From Linnemannia schmuckeri (taxonomy: Eukaryota > Mortierellomycota > Mortierellomycetes > Mortierellales > Mortierellaceae), in contig JANATG010000006.1 in the NCBI GenBank assembly GCA_029449235.1, positions 1,736,001 through 1,800,000 on the forward strand: 64,000 bases of DNA. Direction: 5' to 3'. The first letter of the stretch is position 1. Each line of letters starts with the position of its first letter. Below the pieces are notes generated by a model. It saw only the letters and a program-made list of their open reading frames with translations, did not search any database and was not told the origin of the DNA. The position numbers were made by a program, and so were the translations under genes. Of the stretch, positions 30,907-40,496 are shown one piece after another.

Positions 30907-32594
30907 AAAGAAATGCGGCAAGCTTGGCCTTTTGACAACACGTTTTAGAACAAAACTGCAGGTGGGAACAAATTCGTCATTTAGGTCCGCCATAGATAAG
31001 GTAGAAGAAGGAAAGAAAGAAAGTTAGGACGAACTATCTATCACCTCTGCCTCCTGCTGAAAGAAGCGTGATGGATAGGGGCTTCCTTGGACGGTCATGC
31101 CTGTAGGTCTCTTGTATTGAAGAACCACAATTTTCTTTTTTTTTTACTAGTCCTGTACAACCCGATGATGTGATTGCGACGAGAAACGAGAAGAGGATTA
31201 GAAGGACAGCTGCAGGAGCGTGGAAAGAGAGAAAAAGAAAACAAACTTTAGGTGAAAAGAGGGCAATAAGGAGAAAAATAAGAAGTTGCGTGATGAGAAG
31301 CAAAGGCAATAGAAAAAGAAAGAGAGAGAGACAAGGGGATGGTTCCTGAGGCACGTGGACGGAGAGAATGAGCCAATGAGACCGCAGGGACAACTCTATT
31401 CGTTTTGATGGATGTGTTGGACTATGTGGGTGACAACTTCCAACCAGGCGAGTGACTGGCTGAAGAGAAGCACAAAGAACCCAAAGATAAGGAAGCGACG
31501 CACACCACTCGAGAGGGAGAGAAAGGGGTGTGTTGGCCACTTAGAACAAAAGGAAAGAAGGATCCCCTGTCCCTCCTCCACACTTTGCTTGCTGCTCTTC
31601 TTCTTCCTCTCCTTCCGCCACCCTCTTCCAACTTGCCCATCATCTCTTCGTCTTCTTCTTCATCCCTTTTTCATCCTCCAACTCATTCTCAGCTCTCCCC
31701 CAACCTCATTCAACTCTACCTCTCTCATCCGACATCACCCTCACAGGTACTTGAAAACAAAGGCGAAAGGCGCATGGACCACGCACTCTTTTTTCGCTCA
31801 CTCTTGCTCAGCTTGACAACCGCAAAACCATCTCATCCTTTGTTCTTGTGTTCCTCTTGTGTACCCTTTTTGCCCGTTTTGTCCGTCGACAAAAAAACAC
31901 GCAAACAAAGAGAGGCAGTGCCAAAACTGCGTCTGCCTTAATCTAAGGGGGATGAACGACCTCGTTTTGTTTTATTATATTACTTTTTCCTCCTCTTCCT
32001 TCCCCCTATCTGCTACTTTTCATTGTTGGCAAAGGAGTCCCCTGTTCACCCTTTTTTTTTATTTCGTTTTCTTTGGGTAGTCAATACGGTAAAATAGTGG
32101 TTGGAGTGTGTGGAAAGTTAAGAATAATGAAAAGGGGGCAGTTCTGGATCGTTTTGTCGGTAACGAACGCGGACGTGGAGAGTCGAGACAACAGGGGCAG
32201 TAAAAGGAGGGTGTAATAGAACAGACTTGCATCCTTGGCAGTCGGTTTCTGCGCGAATAAAGATGAGGGTGGGTGGCTGGGGGACTAAACAATGTAGGGC
32301 GTCTCAATTGTGTTGTTTTTCCTCTTACTTTCTTTCTGCATATCTATCCCGCACCCTGGCACACCATTTCCACTTCTTTTCTTTCTTTTCATCTTCTTCC
32401 CTTCCTTGACCATCCTTCTCTTCTCGCATCCATCCTTTCTGTTTACTTATCGCTCTGTATTGAATACTTATCGTTATTGCCTTTCACTCCTTCGTCACAC
32501 AGGCCGCACCATTAGATACCAACTGACTATTTGCGTATAGGCCCATCCTCTCAAAGCAAAGCAAACTTCCTCTCGGTCGCTTCACAACCGCGCC
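30161..32594. other. gene-poor 2.4 kb upstream of the K+/H+ antiporter
   Basis: No gene is convincing. Contents: A/T runs, a 43-nt poly(A) run, a long pyrimidine-rich stretch (about 31560-31720) and the antiporter 5' UTR/promoter. Overlapping minus-strand ORFs at 31034-31581 encode hydrophobic peptides (for example VRRFLIFGFFVLLFSQSLAW near 31430-31500). They may be a small membrane protein gene, but no start, intron or homology supports this. Confidence 0.5.
30862..30904. repeat. poly(A) run of 43 nt
   Basis: The longest homopolymer in the window. There is no gene-like sequence immediately upstream that would make it a retroposed tail, and no target-site duplication was recognised. Confidence 0.95.
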
Positions 32595-35500
32595 ATGGGT
32601 TCCTCGGCAGGTAAGTTTCAATGTCCATTGATGTGTTGTGTGGTATGATTATTTCTACAACATGGCTTACAGCTCCTAATGGTCATCCTCTAACCTCAAT
32701 TGCTCAATCTTGCTTGGAACAACCTACAACACCCTTGCAGGTAGTATTGTCACTGGTCTTAACCCGACCGACTTCAACAAGGCCAATCCCTTCCCGCTCT
32801 TCGTTATTCAGGTAAAAAGATCATGACATGCAGGACAAAACCCCCACTAGACCCATCCAGCCTGTTGGTTTGCGATAGTAAAATTAACCTCGCGCGTCCC
32901 CTCTCACACGAACAAATACAATAGGCAACCATCATCATCGTATTATGCTACCTCCTCCATCTTGTTCTGCGGAAACTCAAGCAACCTCGTGTCATCTCTG
33001 AAGTCATCGCAGGCATTCTACTTGGGCCATCCGTCTTGGGCCGTATACCCGGCTTCGCCTCCACTATCTTCAAGGCCGAGAGTCTTCCCTTCCTAAACCT
33101 CGTCTCCAACATCGGTCTGGTTTTCTTCCTCTTCCTGGTCGGCCTTGAGCTCGACCCTGCTCTGGTTGTCAAGCGTGCTAAGTTTGCCCTTGGCATTTCG
33201 TTTGCCGGTATGGCTCTCCCTCTCGGCGTCGGTGCTGCTGTCAGTTACGTTCTCTACGAAGAGATGGGTCCCGACAACAAAGTCGGCTTTGGTCAGTTCC
33301 TGCTTTTCTGCGGTGTGGCCATGGCCATTACTGCCTTCCCTGTTCTCGCCCGTATCCTTGCAGAGCAAAAGCTGCTGACTACCAAAGTCGGCTTCTTGAC
33401 CATCTGCGCCGGTGCTGTTGGCGATATTGTTGCCTGGATCCTTCTGGCCCTTGTCGTATCGATCATCAACAGTGCCAGCAAGATTACCCCCCTCTACGTC
33501 GTTTTGCTCTCCATTGCTTGGATCCTGATCCTTGTCTTCCTGTTCCGCCCCTTTTTCAAGTACATGATTAAGAAGACCAAGTCTGAGGACGAGCCCAGTC
33601 AGACCATGATGGCCTTCACTATGGTCGTTGTCCTGGCCAGTGCCTTTGTCACCGACATTATCGGCGTCCATGCCATCTTTGGCTCCTTCTTGGTCGGTCT
33701 CATTATCCCCAACGATACCGGTTTTGCCGATGGCGTGACCAAGCGCATTGAGGATCTGGTCTCGGTCATCTTCCTCCCCATCTACTTTGCCCTCTCAGGA
33801 CTCAAGACCCAGATTGGACTCTTGGACAACGGCAGGATTTGGGGTCTTGTCATCCTGACCACATTTGTCGCTTGCTTTGGAAAGATTGTTGGATGTACCG
33901 GCGCCGCGAAACTCCAAGGAATGGAATGGAGAGAGTCCCTGGCGATCGGTGTCCTGATGAACTGCAAAGGACTTATCGAGCTCATTGTCCTAAACATTGG
34001 ATATGATGCAGGTGTTATTAACGACAAGGTCTTTGTCATCATGGTCGCCATGTGTCTTATTACCACCTGCATGACCACACCCGTCGTGTCATACATCTAC
34101 CCTCCTCATTACCAGCGTGCTTCTGCATTGAGAGCTCTGGCCAAGGAGAAGGCCAAGAGCGGAGACATTGAGCGCAACGACCACTTGGAGGACGCCGAGG
34201 CCACCAGCAAGGGTATTATGTTGTGCTTGGACAAGATTCACAACCTACCCGCGATGATGACCTTCCTCGACATGCTCCACTACGCCGTCCCCAAGTCAGA
34301 CGAGGCAGCCTCCAGTGGATCCGCTGTTTCTGCCCACGGTGCCCACGATCTTTCGAGTAACATCGTCACCTTCGCGCCTGCCCCTCCCAAGTCCGGACCA
34401 TCTCTGTTGGCGCTCCGTCTCTTGCACCTAACCGAGCGTAGTTCGTCTGTCTTGATGGCTGCTACTGAACGCGCCGATGTTCTTAGCCGAGATGCCCTCA
34501 TGACGGTTTTCCAAGCATTCGCCAAACTGAACAGCATCCTTGTTCAACCTCGGATGACTCTATCGACCGACCCCGATGACTTTGCCAACAGCATCTGCGA
34601 TGAAGCTGCCGATAGCTGTGCCGGTGTTATCATCATCCCATGGAACTCGAGTTCGCTTCCTGAACTTCCTTCCAACACTGCTGAAGGAAGCGAGAACGCC
34701 GTCCTTCCCCGCCCTGTTGTCACTTCCAACACGCCTTTGGTTAATCGCCTCCTTAGCACTACTGCCGACTCGGGCCTCGTTACTGCCGTCTTTGTCGGCA
34801 GAGATTTCGGTGGCGGACACTTCACAACCATTGTCGTACCTCTGTACGGATCCCAGGATGACAAGGATGCGCTCAAGCTTGCCTCATCACTGAGTCACAA
34901 CAGAGCTTGCAACATTCTCATTGTCCGAATCCAGGCCGACAAGGCGTCTCAGTCCGGCGTTGAGGGAGAGACTCATATTGAAGTCGACAATTTTTCGATC
35001 ACTTCAGACGACGATAACGACGAGGAGAAAACGGGCATCCCAGACGACAACAGCGTTTTGGTTCGCAACTACTTTGGTCACCGTGTGTTTGCCGACAAGC
35101 GTTCAAGCAAAAAAAGCACAAGTGGTACTTTGGGCGTTGGAACCGAGGTCGGAGATAATATTTATATCCATCAGGTACCTACCCTTCAAGACGCCATTGG
35201 TTTCTCCAAGTCTGTCCTTGGTCCTCGCGATCTTTTAGTTCTTGGACGGGGATCGACTGTCAAGCCTGGTCGTTTCAGCTCGGCCGCCTCCACTCATACT
35301 ACTGACCCATTGACTAGCTTTGCCACTGGATCTCAAGGACTACATACCAGTGCCTCGGCCCACCATCTCCAGCCTTCTCCAATCGGAACCCCAGCGGCTA
35401 CCACTATCGAGAACCCACTTGGAGAGACCTCTGGCCTTCGGCCTCGCCATACCCTTCGCACTCAACCTTCGTCCCGCGACATTCATCACGCGTCAATGAC

Positions 35501-35798
35501 TGTGTCGAACATTGTCGGCGTTGTTGCACAGTCGTTCCTGAACTCTGAGGTCGTTAGCTCTTTGTTAGTAGTCCAGTCGGGCAAGCGTTCCAAAGGTATC
35601 GACCTAATCAGTCGCGTGGCTTCGTCGATCATCCCTGGATCTCTCAGGGCCAAGCACTCCAAGGAGATGAGCGGTGGCCACAAGCGCCCTCTAGGCTTTG
35701 ACACTGAGCATTCCCAGCCGATCGAGCATGACCTTGCCCATCCTCAACAGCAGCAACAATACCATGTCCGTATCGCTGAGTACGAAGAGAAGCGATAG
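32595..35798 (+). CDS. KHA1: K+/H+ antiporter, KHA1/CPA2 family
   Basis: Exons 32595-32610 (only 16 bp), 32741-32811 and 32925-35798 join in phase into 986 residues. Residues about 28-420 form a sodium/hydrogen exchanger core of roughly 12 membrane spans. Recognisable parts are KQPRVISEVIAGILLGPSVL, NIGLVFFLFLVGLELDPALV, GVAMAITAFPVLARILAE, the FVTDIIGVHAIFGSFLVGLI helix and the RESLAIGVLMNCKGLIELIV segment. The ~560-residue C-terminal part is hydrophilic with two alpha/beta-like segments, as in CHX/Kha1 regulatory tails. By family it exchanges K+ for H+, typically in Golgi or other endomembranes, controlling pH and K+. The symbol is by homology class. It is convergent with the CHR transporter. 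Confidence 0.92.
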
Positions 35799-35911
35799 TT
35801 AACTTTTTCCCCGTATATTTTGTAAATAATAATATCTCTTGCAGCTTAATATTTTTTGTTCCTTGTTCCTGACACCTCTCGCCACCAACTCACATAACAC
35901 CCATGATTACC

Positions 35912-36330
35912 CAGCGACCTGTCATGGAGCAACTAGCCATGTTTACAAACCTGCGTGTGCTAGACTTTAGCTACGGCTATCAAGGAAAACTCCTTTAGGA
36001 ACGACCATGGAGCTCAGAGAAAGTCCTGATGTTTAGTCGACGCGTCCTTCATTGCTGTCCCCATTACTCTGGAGCTTTGAATAGGGATTGATCTTCCTCA
36101 ATTGGGCGCCTTGAAGAACCTGGAAGTATTTGGGTTTGAAGATGTCGACCATCGGATGAGCTAGACTGACCTCAAGTGAATGGCGGAAGCGTGGCCAAAA
36201 CTGAGAGTGATGCATGGCTTGCAGGGAGAGCGTCAGGGAAGCTATGCAAAGCACACCGAGTTGTGCGAATACATGCAGACTCTTCTATCCGATATCAACA
36301 TCTCCTCAAACCGCCATGTCCTTATGAGCT
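35912..36330 (+). pseudogene. F-box/LRR relic outside the main cluster
   Basis: An MEQLAMFTNLRVLDFSYGYQ segment (frame 1) and, after a frameshift, LGALKNLEVFGFEDVDHRMS, then WPKLRVMHGLQ and a final helix (EYMQTLLSDI) match the last ~150 residues of the cluster family. TAG at 36162-36164 and TGA at 36177-36179 interrupt the second part, the TGA replacing the conserved Trp before Met-Ala. No 5' half remains. The fragment lies between the convergent 3' ends of the antiporter and the CHR transporter, 11 kb from the main array. Confidence 0.85.
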
Positions 36331-36509
36331 GTCGAGGTACTCAATCAACTCTACAGCCAGGGCTTTATAGATTTTACTTTACTTTCTTTGCGTCTCAATT
36401 TTTATCTTTGCTTCAGTTTGAATGTGGAACGGACGAGGTGACAATGCCCACCGCTGTTCTGTATTAGGAGTGTTATTAAGTAGCTAAATAGACATGATAT
36501 GGTTTGGTA

Positions 36510-38272
36510 TTAAAGGTCAGCGATAGCATATTCAATGGCACCCATAGCGCCACCCAAGATGATGACCAAGGGAGCGGGAAAGTCCAGGTACCCATTGGCC
36601 ACAAATGCAGCACTGGCAATGACACTGTGATATCCACTGCTGCCTCCGAATCTGTTCGTCTGCTCAAACAACAGCCAAGTGGCCGAAAAGACCAACCCCA
36701 GCGCACAGGCATTGACACCCCTAAACACCATCTTGACCGACTTGTGTTCTCGCACGGACTGCCAAAACGGAATAATAGCGTTTTTCAGAATCAGGCCTGG
36801 GAAGAAGATCCCAAGGTATCCCAGGAAGGCACCGACAACACCACTCTGGTTCGCACGAACCATTGACACTGCGCCCAGGAAGCATGCAAAGTTGAAATTG
36901 GGGCCTGGGAGAGATTGGATCAGTGCTAGACCGACAAGGAACTGCTTGTCGTCCATCCATCCAGAGTCGACAGTGTATGTTCTCAAGAGTGGGATGATGA
37001 CAGGTCCGCCTCCAAAGATGATGGATCCAGTGAAGTAAAAGGTAGCTACTAGGGGCCCATACGATGCTGTTGTTGATTCTGGGACGAGGGCGCGGACGAG
37101 AATTGATGCGACCAATAGAGCGAGGAATACGAGGAAGAAGAACAGGCCTAGTTTCTTGGAGTATGTGAACAATGGTCGATATTGGCTCTCAGACTATTGC
37201 AATTGAATTGAAAATAATGTACGTCTGTTAGTTAGGCCTCGATCGTATTCTGATAATGGCTGTTCGAATAGCGTCTTGAAATATCACGTTTTACCTCTAA
37301 CTCCTGGACAGGATCTCCTTTAAGTCCATCCGAAGTTGCAACCTCAGCCTTATTCCTGCTCCTGATCGAGCCATGAACGCTAGGAGTCTTCTCGGCATCT
37401 GCACCTGCGTTTTGAATGTTAGTGACAGACGCATCCGCCGCAGAATGATCTTCAGCACTTACAGCTCCTGTAGCCTCGGACTCTTGATTGGTTGCATGTC
37501 CTTGCTCCAGATCATCCTTCTTTGCGTCCTGTTTCTCTTGTGCCCTCCGGTGGGCTCGCTTCTCTTTCCATCCGTTTGATAGCGGGAACAAATAAGTGTC
37601 AAAGGTCCAACTTGTCAGTCCTCCAGCAATCATGAGGACAGGCAGTAACCAAGGGGCCGTGTACAATGCCGAGGCGCCTCCAGCGATGAGCGCCAAAACT
37701 CGGGTTAGTTTGTCTGTTGCCAGAGTGGTCGACATCTTGTATGCTGCCAATGCCACCAGACCGACTGCGGCGGCGGCAAGTCCTTGCTCCAATCGAGTTG
37801 CCCAGAGAGGAATCGTTTCGCTCACATCGCCAATCAATATTCCTGCCACCGTCATTACAATCGCTCCGGGCACACTATGTTAAAATTGGAAAAGACCGCT
37901 GGTTATTTATCTAGTTGACGGGACACAACAAACCGTATAGTGAAGAAGAATGAACAAAAAAAAGTTGACTGTACTGTACCTCCAAAGCAAGAAGGCAAAG
38001 ACAGAGGCCAAAAAGCCTGATCGAACAAGGGCCAAACTGTAGGCGAGCTCGGTACTGGCAGGCCCGGGGAGCGCCTGGCAAATCGCAAAGAGCTCTGTGA
38101 ATTGATCACTGGCGATCCACTTGCGCTTTTCTACAATTTCGCCATAGAGGATACCAATATGTGCGGCGGGGCCGCCAAAGGTTGTGTAGCCTAGTTTGAA
38201 ATAAGTCGAGAAGATTTCTTTGAAGCGGTCCTTGAGTGGAGGCAGGTGGGATGGGGAATGGACTGTTGTCAT
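36510..38272 (-). CDS. CHR-family (chromate-type) ion transporter
   Basis: Exons 38272-37980, 37874-37295 and 37193-36510 join in phase (introns 105 and 101 bp) into 518 residues. Two homologous halves each carry the family signature: FKLGYTTFGGPAAHIGILYG with CQALPGPASTELAY in the first half, and YFTGSIIFGGGPVIIPLLR with LIQSLPGPNFNFACFLGAVS in the second. About 10-12 hydrophobic spans are present, with a ~100-residue charged, low-complexity linker between halves (residues about 190-295). The family exports or takes up chromate or related oxyanions in bacteria; the fungal substrate is not established. The start at 38272 is chosen because the upstream 79 codons are Ser/Pro/Phe-rich 5' UTR-like text. 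Confidence 0.92.
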
Positions 38273-39152
38273 GATGAGAGTACTGAGGAAGGGATGTGCT
38301 TCATTCAAAAACGGAGGAGGAAGTCGAGAGGTGAAGGTACTTTCTGCTGTCGAAAGCGAAGGGGTGTAAGGGGGAGAGCAATTGAGGGGTGCAACTGCAA
38401 GGGTATCAAAGAAGAGGAGGATGGGTGAAGGAGAAGAAGAGAAAGGAAGAGAGGAGAGAAAGCAAGGAATAGAGAGAGAGAAAAAAGTGGATATATAAAG
38501 TGGATCCACCCCTGTCCCATTGTGTGTCCGTTACCGACAAAGTAATATGCCAATCGCAAACAAGGTTTTCCGAGAGACACCACCATCTCTCCGGTCGAAT
38601 CACAATTTTTGCTTGAAAGCACGTTTCTTTGTTCTTTGGCTTGGTTGAGATGGTCTCGACCCTTTGAAAACTAGACTCTCATGGATCTTATGTATCTACA
38701 CCCACACCTGGGTACTCATGTCGATCCTTGTCTATGTCCTCTCCAATGGGTCTCCCTTTGGCCATCACTTGGATAAAATAAAAACAATAACCCTCAAGGT
38801 ACTCCTAAGAAAGTTCTACATCCCTGCCTTCTCTCACAATGTCTTTCAGCAATCCACGTGGGATACAATGACTTGCTAACGCGGACACGGTAGTAGAAAC
38901 TCTCTCTCAAACTCCTTATCTTCAAACAGCTATTTAATGCGACCTCGCAGCGACCAGAGGTATATTTGTCGCGACAAGCTGCGCTAAAAAGAACTTACCG
39001 CCGGGTTTGGAGGCAACTGATGCTTAGAGCGTAGACTTAGCGAATTCTTTTAATACTGCCACAACCAATACCATGACGTCATTCCGTGTGGTGTGGGTGC
39101 TTTAAAGTCACCTCATGCTCACCCTCCACATCTTCGTTACTAATAGATCCCC
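38273..39152. other. divergent promoter region, CHR transporter / FHA gene
   Basis: 880 bp without a convincing gene. Purine-rich on the plus strand near 38410-38500 (CHR 5' flank). A TATATAAA-like element lies at 38494-38500. Nothing else was recognised. Confidence 0.5.
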
Positions 39153-40421
39153 ATGTCAGCAGCATCAACGTCAACATCATCTCAAGCAAGGGCGGACAAG
39201 GAAGGAACCAGGAAGACATCGAAATCCAGCTCACGCTCTCGTTCTCGATCGCCATACAGCAGGCGAAGGGATTACTCTGACAACAATAGGGGCAGCAGCA
39301 TTAACAGAAGGAGATACTCTCGCTCAAGGTCGCCAAGGGGTCGGTCACTTAGAGGGGCAAGATCAAGATCCAGGTCTCCTTCATCAAGAGGATCCTATTC
39401 ACGCAGACCTTATTCTCGCTCCCGTTCACGCTCACGGTCACCTCGAGGAAGATTTGATCGATCACAAGGAGGGAATGCAGGCAGGGGGGTAGGAAGTGGA
39501 GGATATGGACGCGAGAATGACGATGCAAGGCGAAGAGACGACAATGATCGTGGTGGGTCCGACGGAAGAGGTGGTAGAGGTGGCGCTAGCGGTCGTCGCG
39601 AAGGCGGTCCTAGGCACGAATCGACCTTTCGAAGCGGACCACCAGGCGGTGGCTCAGGAAAGCCAGATGTCTGGGGCTCCAAGATGGTAGCAGCAGACGA
39701 GGAAGAGCGGAAAAAGAAACCTGTTATTGCTGAGGAGGACAAGGAGAAACCTAATTTTGGACTGTCTGGATCACTGGCGGCCGAGACAAACACGACAGCG
39801 AATGGAACCGTTCTCAAGTACAACGAACCTCCAGAGGCAAGGAAACCAGCTCAAAAGTGGAGACTCTATGTCTTTAAGGGCGACAAGGAGATCGGTAATA
39901 GGACCTATGACCTTTTCCAATGCTGGGAAGCATCACATCTCGTCATTACTTAGAGTGAGTCTAACGCAAGTGTGCTGCCATTTTTTATTGTTAGATCTGC
40001 TTCATATTCACCGCCAAAGCGCATTCTTGTTTGGGCGGGATCGAAATGTTGTGGATGTTCCGATCGAGCACCCATCCTGCTCCAAGCAGCATGCCGTCCT
40101 ACAGTTTCGGCAGATAGTTGAAACTGATACCTTGGGCCAGGCCAAGCGAACCACAAAGTAAGAACGCCAGTCTCATATTCAGCATCATTCACCTGTTTGA
40201 GAGGCGTAATAGAAGTGCTCTTGTTTCTAACCTCTCGTATCTATTTGTTCTTTCGCTTTTCGAGGCCATTCATTATCGACCTGGAGTCTGCGAATGGAAC
40301 TTTTGTTAATGGTACCAAGATCCCACCCACGCGTTACTATGAACTTAAACTCTCGGATGTACTCAAATTTGGCGCCAGCACACGCGAGTTTGTTCTCTTG
40401 CACGAAAGTGCCGAATCATAA
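39153..40421 (+). CDS. FHA-domain splicing protein, SNIP1/Pml1-like
   Basis: Exons 39153-39894, 39995-40157 and 40265-40421 are in phase and give 353 residues. The first ~150 residues are rich in Arg-Ser dipeptides and then Gly/Arg, typical of nuclear RNA-processing factors. KWRLYVFKG starts the FHA domain (about residues 237-348), with the phosphopeptide-binding core GRDRNVVDVPIEHPSCSKQH, ESANGTFVNG and RYYELKLSDVLKFG, and a C-terminal REFVLLHE as in SNIP1. In yeast and human this protein belongs to the RES (pre-mRNA retention and splicing) complex with Snu17 and Bud13; that role is inferred. Its 3' end is only 75 bp from the convergent PPR gene. Confidence 0.93.
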
Positions 40422-40496
40422 TAAAGATGTTGTTCGTGAACAGCAATAAAGGCAAGAATATGACACTTTATGGTCTCTTTGTTCTTCTATGTTTGT

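Noticed and set aside
33093..33671. 192-codon minus-strand ORF inside the antiporter
   Set aside because: Antisense of the transmembrane core; the composition (Gly/Asp/Gln) reflects complementary hydrophobic codons.
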